From NCBI GenBank assembly GCA_963766365.1, contig CAVXZK010000013.1, forward strand, positions 1-64,000: a DNA stretch of 64,000 nt, in the 5' to 3' direction. A program made the translations under genes and the position numbers. This document shows positions 35,154 through 43,514 of this stretch, piece by piece. The DNA is from JALORV01 sp963766365 (GTDB taxonomy: Bacteria > Pseudomonadota > Gammaproteobacteria > Burkholderiales > Burkholderiaceae_F). The notes beneath the pieces are model-generated. The model saw only the letters and a program-made list of their open reading frames with translations, was not told the origin of the DNA and searched no databases. Numbering within the stretch: the first letter of the stretch is position 1; every line of letters starts with the position of its first letter.

Positions 35154-36290
35154 CTACGGCAGGCAGACACGCCCCTCGAACAGGCGCCGTGCGGTCCGAT
35201 AGAAGCTGCCCGCCTGGGCATACCAGCCGTCGCGGTCCTTGCGCACTTCAGCCGACACTGTCAGCACGCCCGACGGCATGCCGAGTTTCAGCGGACCCCG
35301 ACCGGGGTAGCGCGCGACCGTATGCACGAGCGTGTCCGGAATGTTGGCAGCCACCGCCACGCACAGCGAGGCCGTCAACGGCAGCGCGCGGTGCGGCTGG
35401 TTGCTCGAAATCATGCGCACCCCGAGATCCGCCGCTTCGGCTTCGAACTCCTCGCCGCTCAACGACGTCCACGCACGTGGCGCCGAGATGATGCCGATCG
35501 ATGGCGTCGTGACCTTCGCGCGCGCCGCGGCCAGGTCCGGCGTGATGCGCATCGCGACCGAGGCCTGGGCGCGAATCGCCAGCAGCGCCTCCATCAGCCG
35601 TGAGTCGCGCTCGATCTGCTCGGGAGTCTCCGTGCCCTTCAGTCCAAGACTCTCTGCACGCACGAAGACGCAAGCGTTGCCGGCATCGATCATCGACACA
35701 TCTATGCGGCCGACGCCGGGAACGTCTAGCTCCTCGGTTGCGTCGCCCGTCGGCAACAGCTTTCCGGTGATGGCGCCGCCCGGCTCGACGAACTCGAGCT
35801 TGATCGGCGCGCCACTGCCTGCCACGCCGGGAATCGCGAAGTCGCCATGCTCGATGGCGCGGCCGTCGCGCACTTCAAAGGAGGAGTGGATGATCTTCTG
35901 CGTGTTGGTGTTGTGGATGCGCACCGTCACCGGGCCGTCAGCCACGGCAATCAGGCCCTCGTCCACTACGAAAGGCCCGATCGCCGCACTCATGTTGCCG
36001 CAGTTGCCGCTCATGTCGATGCGCGCGTCGCGGATCGACACCTGCGCGAACGTGTAGTCGACATCGGCATCGGCCCGCGACGGCCGGCCGACGACACAGA
36101 CCTTGGACAGCGACGACAGACCGCCGCCCATGCCGTCAAGTTGGCGGCCGTTGGCGTCGGGTGATCCCATCGCGGCGCAGAACAACGAATCCCAGCGTGC
36201 CTGGTCCGACGGCAGGTCCGCCGCCTTGAACACCAGGCCCTTGCTGGTGCCGCCACGCATGAACACGGCGGGAATCGTGCGGAGCTTCAT
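35154..36290 (-). CDS. PrpF family isomerase (aconitate/2-methylaconitate or oxalomesaconate isomerase-like)
   Basis: Encodes 378 residues from MKLRTIPAVFMRGGTSKG, the defining PrpF start. Catalytic-type features are the MRGGTSKG loop, MSGNCGNMSAAIGPF (active-site Cys, with the adjacent Asn-rich loop) and IDAGNACVFVRAESLG. The fold is diaminopimelate-epimerase-like. Members isomerise cis/trans-aconitate derivatives (PrpF in the 2-methylcitrate cycle) or tautomerise 4-oxalomesaconate (GalD/LigU). No prp or lig genes are in the window, so the substrate is undecided. The ORF is open upstream, but the added residues are arginine-rich and unlike the family. Confidence 0.82.
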   Translation of the reverse strand: MKLRTIPAVFMRGGTSKGLVFKAADLPSDQARWDSLFCAAMGSPDANGRQLDGMGGGLSSLSKVCVVGRPSRADADVDYTFAQVSIRDARIDMSGNCGNMSAAIGPFVVDEGLIAVADGPVTVRIHNTNTQKIIHSSFEVRDGRAIEHGDFAIPGVAGSGAPIKLEFVEPGGAITGKLLPTGDATEELDVPGVGRIDVSMIDAGNACVFVRAESLGLKGTETPEQIERDSRLMEALLAIRAQASVAMRITPDLAAARAKVTTPSIGIISAPRAWTSLSGEEFEAEAADLGVRMISSNQPHRALPLTASLCVAVAANIPDTLVHTVARYPGRGPLKLGMPSGVLTVSAEVRKDRDGWYAQAGSFYRTARRLFEGRVCLP

Positions 36291-36415
36291 ATGGCGAAGA
36301 AACCGGCCGCGAGAACCCGCGGTCTTACTCGCGAAAGCAGGAGCGCCGCAGTCGCGCCGCGCCCGGGCGCGCCGGCTCCGCAAACTTCGGCAGATCCAAG
36401 CGACCGCCGCGTCAC

Positions 36416-36889
36416 CTAATTCACCAGCGGAATCGCTTTTGCTGACTCGTAGCGCACCACCGCCTGCATCTTGTTCTCGATCTGCATGTAGCGCGCCGCC
36501 TTGTGCGCGGGTAGCACCTTCAGCAACTGCTTGAAGTGTTTCTCGTGCAGCCGTGCCTCGTCGCGGCTGGCGCCCAGCACCTGCTCAGACAGGCGCTTGG
36601 CGTTGGCATCGGTCAGCGTCGTTCCGGCCGCGACGTAGTCCAGAACCGCACGGGTATAGGCGCTCTGGGGTACTGCCAGCTCGCGCTGGAACTCGTCGTA
36701 CAGCGGCCAGAACTTCTTCGCCTCGTCCGGCGTCAGGTTCATCGATTTGGCAACGATGCCCTTCTTGTCGGCCTGAATTTTCGCCAGCCACTCCGCTGAG
36801 GTCAGCTGCGACGCACCTTTGTCCTGCGCGAGCACCGGGTTGATCGACAGCGCAAGTACGCACCCCAGCGCACAAAGAAAGGTCTTCAT
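36416..36889 (-). CDS. exported Spy/CpxP-like helical protein
   Basis: Encodes 157 residues with a signal peptide (MKTFLCALGCVLALSINPVLA). The mature part is helical, with MNLTPDEAKKFWPLYDEFQRELA resembling the LTxxQ-type repeats of Spy/CpxP periplasmic chaperones or Zn-resistance (DUF3347-like) proteins. A second helical stretch is EQVLGASRDEARLHEKHFKQLLKVLP. It is probably periplasmic. The assignment is by general pattern, not an exact family match. It stands alone, between the PrpF-like gene and the HD-GYP gene. Confidence 0.6.
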   Translation of the reverse strand: MKTFLCALGCVLALSINPVLAQDKGASQLTSAEWLAKIQADKKGIVAKSMNLTPDEAKKFWPLYDEFQRELAVPQSAYTRAVLDYVAAGTTLTDANAKRLSEQVLGASRDEARLHEKHFKQLLKVLPAHKAARYMQIENKMQAVVRYESAKAIPLVN

Positions 36890-37040
36890 CAGATTCCCCG
36901 GAGACGATTGAAGTAGCGGCCCAGTGCGCAGGCCACCTCTTCAAGTCAGCGAGCCCCGCGCAACGCAGGCCGAAGGTTAGCGCGGGCCCCCAGGGCCACC
37001 AAATCGCGAGTCAGCAGGACCGTGCATGGCCTGCATGCAA

Positions 37041-38897
37041 TCAGGAACCGTTGGCGGTCTTGAGGCGCGCCCGCTGCATCTGGCGCAGCTGTTCGTTGCC
37101 CTGCTCGCCCGGCGCTGGCCGGGACAGACGTTCGACCAGCGATCGACGCATCGTCCACAGCGGCGTCTGCTGCGCCGAACGGGCCAGGTAGGCGTCGACG
37201 TCCGCGTGCTTGGCATATGTGCGCCGCACGATCGGGATGAATTGCTCGACAAGCTTGGGATCGAACTGCCGGCCGCTTTCGCGCACGAGATGACCAAGCG
37301 CCTCCTCGATACGCCAGCCCGGCCGCCACGGCCGGTTGTGCACGAGAGAGTCGAACGCGTCGCACAAGCCCACGATGCGGGCCGGCAGCGGGATTGCATC
37401 GCCCGAGATGCCGTCCGGATAACCTTCGCCCGACCATGCCTCATGGTGATAGCGGGCGATCTCCTCGGCCAGATGGGCGTACGGCACCTTGGCCCGGATG
37501 AGGAAGTCCGCGCCGGTCGCGGCGTGCGTTTCGATCAGTTGCCGCTCGCCCTGCGAAAGTGCGGTGCGCTTGCGAATCACCGAATCGGGGATGACCACCT
37601 TGCCGATGTCGTGCAGCCGCGCTGCCAACTCGATGCGTTCGGCTTCGGACGGGTCGAGCCCGTGCTCGAGCGCCAGCAAATGCGCCCACATCGCGACGCG
37701 GAACGCGTGCTCGCCGCTGTCTTCCTCGCGCAGTTCAACCGTGAGCGCCATGTGCTCAAGGAACTCGCCCTGCTTGGCAGCGGCGTCCTCTAACTTCTGC
37801 TTGAGCGCTTCATCTTTGTCTTCGATTGCCCGCAGGCTTGCGGTGTCTGTATCCGGCAGTCCGAGGCGATGCAGGTGCTGCTGCTGCTGCTGCATGATCG
37901 CTTCTCGATGAATGTTGCGAACGTTCATCATCAGTTCACGATTCATCGACAACGCCCGATCGGGCTGCCCGGCCTTTTCGTAGGCATTGACTGACGCCCG
38001 CAGCGCGTCTTGGTATGAAGAGACGAGAATCTTCGATTGGTCTCTTACCGCGACAATCCGGGAGATCCCGACATCAGTGTTTCCCTTGTACACGTCCACA
38101 AGTCCACTTACCGTCGCGGCCGATATCTTTGCGCGAGCCGCGCCCGAACGCGCAGCCATCTCTCGGGCCACAACAGCATGCTGGGACGCTTCTTCGACGC
38201 GGTTTAGCGCCAGCAACAATTGAACGTATGTCGACTCGACCAGAGCCCGGGCCTGTTCCTGCTCACGATCCTTCGGCTCGCGCAGCAGCGCCAAGGCCTC
38301 TTCGCAGGCATCCACGCCCTGGAGGTATTCGTGCAAGTACAGCGCGCACATGGATGCACCGTGCAACGCCCGACACCGCAGCGTCGCGGACGGCGCCAAC
38401 TCCTCGATCGAAGCTGCAGCGGCATTTGCTCTCTCAAAGCAGACCCGGGCGTCGACGTATAGGGTCGCGTCGAGAAATGTTGCCGCGATGTTGACCCACA
38501 CAGAGGCAATCCCCGTCCGATCCTCCAACGCTTCAGCCAAGTCAAGAGCACGCAAAAGACTTCGCAAGGCGTCTGGGGTATTGCGGGTTGCCGTCAGGAT
38601 CAGACCCTGAACGGAGAGGCCCCGGCGCAACTGCTGCTGGTCCCCGATCTGCTCGGCCAGCATAATTCCCAGTGCGATGGGCTCGACCGCATTGAAAACC
38701 TGTTGACCATGTAGGTAGTACTGAACCGCCGCTTCCACCAACAAGCCGGCACGCTTCTTGGGCGCAACGGAGAAGGGAATAGCTCTGAGGCGTTTCAACC
38801 AATCGTCGAGGAAAGCTGGCAGGTCGGCAGGCGGCGTTGCAGTATTCCGCCGCAACTCCTGCTCAAGCGCCTCGAGTTGCGCTTCGTAGTCTTCCAT
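37041..38897 (-). CDS. TPR protein with C-terminal HD-GYP c-di-GMP phosphodiesterase domain
   Basis: Encodes 618 residues with no signal peptide. Residues about 50-330 are tandem TPR-like helices. A short Gln-rich stretch (residues 336-340) and a coiled-coil linker (358-380) lead to an HD-GYP domain at about 385-560. Its signatures are LHDIGKVVIPDSVIRK (HD at 429-430), the H-pair and YHHEAWSGEGYPDG (GYP at 492-494). The metal and GYP residues are intact, so cyclic-di-GMP hydrolysis is expected. The gene is divergent from a small double-glycine peptide gene 187 bp away. The upstream half looks lower in GC than its neighbours, hinting at transfer. TPR receptors in Gram-positives bind short peptides; that parallel here is inference. 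Confidence 0.87.
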   Translation of the reverse strand: MEDYEAQLEALEQELRRNTATPPADLPAFLDDWLKRLRAIPFSVAPKKRAGLLVEAAVQYYLHGQQVFNAVEPIALGIMLAEQIGDQQQLRRGLSVQGLILTATRNTPDALRSLLRALDLAEALEDRTGIASVWVNIAATFLDATLYVDARVCFERANAAAASIEELAPSATLRCRALHGASMCALYLHEYLQGVDACEEALALLREPKDREQEQARALVESTYVQLLLALNRVEEASQHAVVAREMAARSGAARAKISAATVSGLVDVYKGNTDVGISRIVAVRDQSKILVSSYQDALRASVNAYEKAGQPDRALSMNRELMMNVRNIHREAIMQQQQQHLHRLGLPDTDTASLRAIEDKDEALKQKLEDAAAKQGEFLEHMALTVELREEDSGEHAFRVAMWAHLLALEHGLDPSEAERIELAARLHDIGKVVIPDSVIRKRTALSQGERQLIETHAATGADFLIRAKVPYAHLAEEIARYHHEAWSGEGYPDGISGDAIPLPARIVGLCDAFDSLVHNRPWRPGWRIEEALGHLVRESGRQFDPKLVEQFIPIVRRTYAKHADVDAYLARSAQQTPLWTMRRSLVERLSRPAPGEQGNEQLRQMQRARLKTANGS

Positions 38898-39084
38898 CAG
38901 GACGCCGCCCGCTCATGAAGGGGAGGCAAAAAAAGGGCCGCCCGATTCTGCCTTGACCCGGACAGGATGCAAACTCCGGTAAAGGGGGATTTCCCGAACG
39001 TTGCTGGGCCCTCAATATTCGCTCCGTGCACGGCGCTGATCGTGCCTGAAAAACCACACCAACATACTTGCGGAAGAGGGGACC

Positions 39085-39219
39085 ATGAACATCGAAACAC
39101 TTGAACTGAGCGATGCTGCCGAGACCGTCAAAGCGGACGAGACGATCGAACTCCTGGCACTTTCGGTTGAGGATCTGGATCTCGTCGGGGGCGGCGCCTT
39201 CATTGGCTCGGTTCTCTGA
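39085..39219 (+). CDS. 44-residue double-glycine leader peptide precursor (short core)
   Basis: A small gene too short for routine ORF calling. It starts MNIETLELSDAAETV and ends LSVEDLDLVGGGAFIGSVL, with a strong GGAAGAGGGG-type ribosome-binding site 3 bp before the ATG. The segment LSVEDLDLVGGG matches the class II bacteriocin/microcin leader pattern exactly: L at -12, L at -7, V at -4 and GG at -2/-1. Cleavage after the third G would release AFIGSVL, only 7 residues. A terminator follows at 39338. The C39-exporter operon is convergent next door, so this is its likely substrate. A signal peptide, or a leaderless microcin fragment, is inferred. Confidence 0.8.
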   Translation: MNIETLELSDAAETVKADETIELLALSVEDLDLVGGGAFIGSVL

Positions 39220-39337
39220 GAGCTGCACCCTGTTGCGGGCCCGTCGCTGGCCGGGCTCGACGCATCCCAAATTCCCGCGTATCGCATCCGCGGTACGTGA
39301 AGGGGCCAGAGAGCCCTCATAGATTTCCGCAACTATC

Positions 39338-39366
39338 ACGGCGCCGACGGGCGCCGTTTTTTTTTT
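39338..39366 (+). terminator. strong rho-independent terminator after the peptide gene
   Basis: ACGGCGCC (39338-39345) pairs perfectly with GGCGCCGT (39350-39357) around a GACG loop, followed by an unbroken run of ten T (39357-39366). It orients to end the rightward peptide transcript. It lies 120 bp past the peptide stop, so an untranslated tail is present. It also separates that transcript from the leftward exporter operon, whose stop is at 39396. Confidence 0.9.
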
Positions 39367-39395
39367 GTCAGGCGGTGGAGCCGAGTCCGCGAGGA

Positions 39396-41471
39396 TCAGC
39401 CGGCCTGGCCGTCCCCGAGCCGCACGATCCGGTCCACCGCGCCAACCGTCTCCGGTCGATGGCTGACGATCACCAGTCCAATCCCTGTGTGCCTTAACCC
39501 GTCAGTGATCGCTCGCTCCCTGGCCAGATCCAACTGATCGAAAGTCTCGTCGAGGAACAGGATCTGAGGCTGTCGGTAGAGTGCCCGGGCCAGCAGGACA
39601 CGGCTGCGTTGGCCACCGGACAGCGCCACGCCGAGGCTACCTACGATCGTGTTGTAGCCCATCGGCATGCCACTGATGTCCTCGTCGATCATCGCCAGCT
39701 TCGCACAGGCGCGCACCCGGTCCGGGTCATGCTGCGGGTCAAAGAAGCTGATGTTGTCCTCGATCGTGCCGACAAACAGGTGGTCGTCCTGCATGACCAC
39801 CCCGATGCGGCTACGGTAGGCGGCCTTGTCCCAGTCCCGTATGTCGCGGCCGGCCGCCGTCAGGCTGCCCTCGGTACGGTCGAGCAGGCCGGCGAGAACC
39901 TTCACCAGCGTTGTTTTCCCGCTACCGGACGGACCGACGATCGCCACGGTTTCGCCCGGCCGGGCGTTGAAGGCCATGCCACGGAAAACGAACCCCTCGA
40001 TGCCGTAGGCGAACCCCAGGTCGCGCGAGTCCAGCACGAAAGCGCCGGGGGGCGCATCGGCGCGCGCCACGGCGGGCAGTTCGGCCGTGCTTTCGGTCGC
40101 GGCAAGCGCAATGTCGGCGACGCGGTCGGCGTGCAGATCGAGCATGCGGAACTCGATTGTCTTGTCGACCAGGTTGTTCACGCGCGTGATGAACAGCAGC
40201 TTGAACAGCAGGAACGCGAACAGCATGCCGACGGAGAGCTCGCCCGCCAGCACGGCGTAGGCGCCGAGCCAGATCACGATCACGTTCTCCAGCCCGAAGA
40301 TCAGCACGTTGCCGGCACGCTGCAGCAGCGCGAGGTTCTGCACGCGCACGTCGGCGTTGGTCTGGTCGACCACGTGGTTGAGGTATGCGGCGCGGCGCTC
40401 GGTCTCGCGCAGGTTGAGCTTGATCGCCATCATTCCGCGCAGCGTCTCGATGAAATGCGTCGCGGCCTTGGCTTCATGGACGATGCGCTCGTCCGTGGCG
40501 CGCCGCTGCGGGCCGTAAAGGCCCCAGCGCAGCAGGCCGTAGAGCAGTGCCGCGATGACGACAATGATGGTCAGCGTGCCGCTGTACCAGAGCATGACAG
40601 CCAGCGTCACCAGCACCATCACGCCGTCCATGACGGTTTCCAGGAAGGTCAGTGACAGCGTGCGCTGAATCGCATCGACCGAGCGGAAGCGCGAGACGAT
40701 GTCGCCGATGTGGCGCTTCTCGAACCACGCCAGCGGTAGCCGCAGCAGCCGCGCGAACAGCGTGTCGAGCAGCTGCAGGTTGAGCCGCGTGCTGATGTAG
40801 ACGCCAAGCCAGGAGCGCAGCGCGGTGATCACCGCGATCGTTACCGCGAGCAGCGCAAAGCCGATTCCGAGTACCGCCAGCAGGTCACGGTCGCGGCCGA
40901 CGACGACGCGGTCGACAACCAGCTGCAGGAAAAATGGCGAGGCTATCGCCAGGACTTCGAGCACCAGTGACAGCAGCAGTACCTGGGTCACCGCGCTGCG
41001 CAGGCCGGTGGCGGTGCGCACCAGCTGCCAGGCGCTGATCTTCTCGCGCTCGTCGCGCTCGGCGAAGCCGGCGGTGGGCGTGAGTTCCATCGCTACGCCG
41101 GTGTAGTGGTCCGAGGCCTCCCTCAGCGTCAGGACGCGCCGGCCGCGGGCCGGGTCGTTGACGGTGATCCTGTCCCCGGATGCCTTCGTCAGCACGACGA
41201 AGTGGTTCATGTCCCAGTGCAGGATGGCCGGCAGCTTCAGTTGCCCCAGCCCCTCGAGCGGCACCTTCACGCCGCGCGCGGCAAGCTTCATCGTGTCGGC
41301 GATCGCGCTGATGTGCTTCAGCGTCACGCCTTTCATCGACGGCGCGAGGCGCAAGCGCATCGCCGTCAGATCGGTGCGAAAGCCGTAGTAGCTGGCGATC
41401 ATCGCGACGCAGGCGATGCCGCACTCCGGCGCCTCGCTCTGCAGGATCATCGGGACGCGGCGGCCGAGCAC
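39396..41471 (-). CDS. peptidase-containing ABC transporter (C39-MSD-NBD, CvaB/RaxB type)
   Basis: Encodes 691 residues from a GTG whose first base is the last base of the upstream stop (TAGTG). It cleaves double-glycine leaders and exports the core. The C39 peptidase domain (1-130) has its complete catalytic set: Gln11 and Cys17 in MILQSEAPECGIACVAM, His90 in HWDMNHFVVL and Asp106 in VNDPARG. Six transmembrane helices follow (about 160-440), then an ATPase domain with GPSGSGKTTLV, LSGGQRSRVLLARAL, LFLDETFDQLD and VIVSHRPE. It is co-transcribed with the HlyD-family gene upstream. The presumed cargo is the 44-residue precursor on the opposite strand. Confidence 0.93.
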   Translation of the reverse strand: MLGRRVPMILQSEAPECGIACVAMIASYYGFRTDLTAMRLRLAPSMKGVTLKHISAIADTMKLAARGVKVPLEGLGQLKLPAILHWDMNHFVVLTKASGDRITVNDPARGRRVLTLREASDHYTGVAMELTPTAGFAERDEREKISAWQLVRTATGLRSAVTQVLLLSLVLEVLAIASPFFLQLVVDRVVVGRDRDLLAVLGIGFALLAVTIAVITALRSWLGVYISTRLNLQLLDTLFARLLRLPLAWFEKRHIGDIVSRFRSVDAIQRTLSLTFLETVMDGVMVLVTLAVMLWYSGTLTIIVVIAALLYGLLRWGLYGPQRRATDERIVHEAKAATHFIETLRGMMAIKLNLRETERRAAYLNHVVDQTNADVRVQNLALLQRAGNVLIFGLENVIVIWLGAYAVLAGELSVGMLFAFLLFKLLFITRVNNLVDKTIEFRMLDLHADRVADIALAATESTAELPAVARADAPPGAFVLDSRDLGFAYGIEGFVFRGMAFNARPGETVAIVGPSGSGKTTLVKVLAGLLDRTEGSLTAAGRDIRDWDKAAYRSRIGVVMQDDHLFVGTIEDNISFFDPQHDPDRVRACAKLAMIDEDISGMPMGYNTIVGSLGVALSGGQRSRVLLARALYRQPQILFLDETFDQLDLARERAITDGLRHTGIGLVIVSHRPETVGAVDRIVRLGDGQAG

Positions 41472-42730
41472 TACTGCAACCTCTGCTTGAGTGACAGCAC
41501 CGGCTCGAACACCCACTCCCAGACCTGGCGCTTCTCCTGCAGGATGTCGGCGTTGACCATCATCCCGGACCTCAGCGGCAGCTTCTGGTCGCCGGCGATG
41601 ACGACCTGGGAGTCGAGCTTGACGTCGACGCGATAGACGGGCTCCCTGACAACCAGCTGGCCAACCCTCTCGCCAGGCGACCACACCGTACGGCTGACGC
41701 GCTCTACCTTGCCGCGGTACTGGCCGAAACGCTGGAACGGGAACGCGTCGTAACGCAGCACCACTTCCTGCCCTGGAGCGACGAAACCGATGGCGCGTGT
41801 CGGCACCAGCAACTGCGCGTGGAGCCCGCTGCCCTTCGGCACGACCACCGCCAGCGGCGCGCTTTCGGCCACGGTCTCGCCGCGTGCGGCAGCAATGTTG
41901 GTCAGCACGCCGGCCACCGGCGCGCGGATCACGTTTTCGCGCTTGGCCTCCTCCTGCACGCTGCCCTGCTGCAATTCGCTCGCCTGGCGGCGGATCTGCT
42001 CGAGCGCGGTCTGCGTCTTCAGCGCAATCGACGGCTCCTCGGCGCGCGCCGCCGAAAGTTCGCGTTCGACGCCGGCACGCTGGCGCCGCAACGCTTCGAC
42101 CTTGACCTGCTGGTCGAGCACGTTGTTGCGGAACTCGATCAGCTTGGACTCGGAATAGAACTTCTCCTTGTACAGCTCCTCGGCCCGCTGGAACTCGTTG
42201 CGCGACGATGCCAGACGGCTTTGCTGGGCCTTGATCTCGACGTCGAACTGCGCGAGTTCGCGCTCGAGGTCTGCAATCTTGCGGCGCAGCGCATCCGCCT
42301 GCTGCTGGCCAAGCAACTTGACCTGCTGCTGCTCGCGCTCGAGGACCAGCCGCCGTTCGCTGATTTCGCGCTGTACCAGTTCGCCCGACGACACCCCGGA
42401 TGCCGTGCCGCGCTCGAATGACAGCCGGATCAGTGGCTGGCCCGCATCGACCTCGTCGCCCTCCTTGGCGAGCAGTTCGGCGATGGTGCCGGCCTCAGGC
42501 GCCAGGATGCGCGCGGCGCCGACGTCCAGCGCCAGGAAGCCGTCGACCCGTTCGCGGCGCGAGTACTCGCCCCATATGGAGAACGCGACCAGCCCGACGG
42601 CAAAGGCGAGCGCCAGGACGGTGAAAACCCAGAGCGGCACCGGACGGGCGAGAGAGACCTCACCGAGCAGCTTCTCGCGCTGCGCGTCGATCGCCTCTTG
42701 TCGGAAGAGTTGTTTGGGCTGGTCGGCCAT
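41471..42730 (-). CDS. HlyD/CvaA-family membrane fusion protein
   Basis: Encodes 419 residues. One transmembrane helix (PLWVFTVLALAFAVGLVAFSIWGEY) anchors it. A barrel-sandwich lipoyl motif is split around a long coiled coil (LVLEREQQQVKLLGQQQADALRRKIADLERELAQFDVEIK onward, in pieces). A C-terminal beta-barrel domain has RVDVKLDSQVVIAG. It bridges the ABC exporter to an outer-membrane channel of the TolC type, and no such gene lies beside it. The stop overlaps the transporter start, so the pair forms one operon. It would carry the peptide out of the periplasm. Confidence 0.92.
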   Translation of the reverse strand: MADQPKQLFRQEAIDAQREKLLGEVSLARPVPLWVFTVLALAFAVGLVAFSIWGEYSRRERVDGFLALDVGAARILAPEAGTIAELLAKEGDEVDAGQPLIRLSFERGTASGVSSGELVQREISERRLVLEREQQQVKLLGQQQADALRRKIADLERELAQFDVEIKAQQSRLASSRNEFQRAEELYKEKFYSESKLIEFRNNVLDQQVKVEALRRQRAGVERELSAARAEEPSIALKTQTALEQIRRQASELQQGSVQEEAKRENVIRAPVAGVLTNIAAARGETVAESAPLAVVVPKGSGLHAQLLVPTRAIGFVAPGQEVVLRYDAFPFQRFGQYRGKVERVSRTVWSPGERVGQLVVREPVYRVDVKLDSQVVIAGDQKLPLRSGMMVNADILQEKRQVWEWVFEPVLSLKQRLQ

Positions 42731-42942
42731 GGTGGGCGGTCAGGCGAGGCGCATTATGGGGCGGGCACGCGCCGGCGTGGTGAGCGCCCGCACTCATGCA
42801 GTCACAAATGGGCGTTAATGCGCGCCGGACGTCGCGTTATATCGACACAACGCATGCCGGGCCAGCCGTGACGGCGCCCGCACCGAGGGAGGCGAACCTT
42901 CGCCGGCCGTGCCGGCGCCGTCGTGGCCTCAATGCCTCGAAT

Positions 42943-43491
42943 TCACTTCCACTTGATCGAGCAGCCGATGCTGGGAGTCTGTTCAGCCGGCCCGCGGCCA
43001 CTCGCGACCACCATCAGCATCGCATCACGGAGTTCGCGCTTGGCATCCGTCGGCGCAGGTTGCCGCCCGGAAGCGTCGAGTCGACCGCGGTACTGCAGCT
43101 CCAGCGCGCGGTTGTAGCCAAAGAAGTCCGGCGTGCAGACCGCACCGTAGGCACGTGCCACATCCTGAGACTCGTCATACAGGTACGGGAAGGGCAACGC
43201 CTTTTCGCGCCAGAGTTGCTGCATCTTGTCGAACGAATCCTCAGGGTACGCGGCGACGTCGTTGCTGCTGATGGCTACAACCCCGACGCCGGCGGCCTGC
43301 AGTTCCCGCGCATCGCGCACGATGCGGTCGAGCACCGCCTGGACGTAGGGACAGTGATTGCAGATGAACATCACCAGCAGGCCGCTGGGTCCAACGCAGG
43401 CGTCGCGGGTCCACACCTGGCCGCAGACGCCAGGCAATTCGAAGTCTGGCGCGTAAGAGCCGAGCTCGGCCGGTGCGGATTGGGCTGCCAT
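42943..43491 (-). CDS. thioredoxin-like/peroxiredoxin family protein
   Basis: Encodes 182 residues. The N-terminal half resembles an AhpC/TSA-type fold (SYAPDFELPGVCGQVW). The redox motif is CNHCPYVQ within VMFICNHCPYVQAVL, a CxxC variant of the thioredoxin-like group. Further conserved stretches are ISSNDVAAYPEDSFDKMQQL and VCTPDFFGYN. It probably acts as a cytoplasmic disulfide reductase or peroxidase-like protein. It is the last gene of the leftward Calvin-cycle operon, 23 bp after phosphoribulokinase, where thioredoxin-type control of the cycle would make sense, though this is inference. The frame is open upstream; the ATG at 43491 fits the family start. Confidence 0.85.
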   Translation of the reverse strand: MAAQSAPAELGSYAPDFELPGVCGQVWTRDACVGPSGLLVMFICNHCPYVQAVLDRIVRDARELQAAGVGVVAISSNDVAAYPEDSFDKMQQLWREKALPFPYLYDESQDVARAYGAVCTPDFFGYNRALELQYRGRLDASGRQPAPTDAKRELRDAMLMVVASGRGPAEQTPSIGCSIKWK

Positions 43492-43514
43492 GGCTCGATC
43501 TCCTGCCCAGGTCG

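Noticed and set aside
39113..39322. Alternative 69-residue frame overlapping the peptide gene
   Set aside because: No ribosome-binding site, Arg/Ser/Pro-rich, and it would not extend the core into a bacteriocin-like sequence.
42901..42917. Hairpin CGCCGGC/GCCGGCG as a terminator of the cbb operon
   Set aside because: There is no T-run after it on either strand, so termination is not supported.
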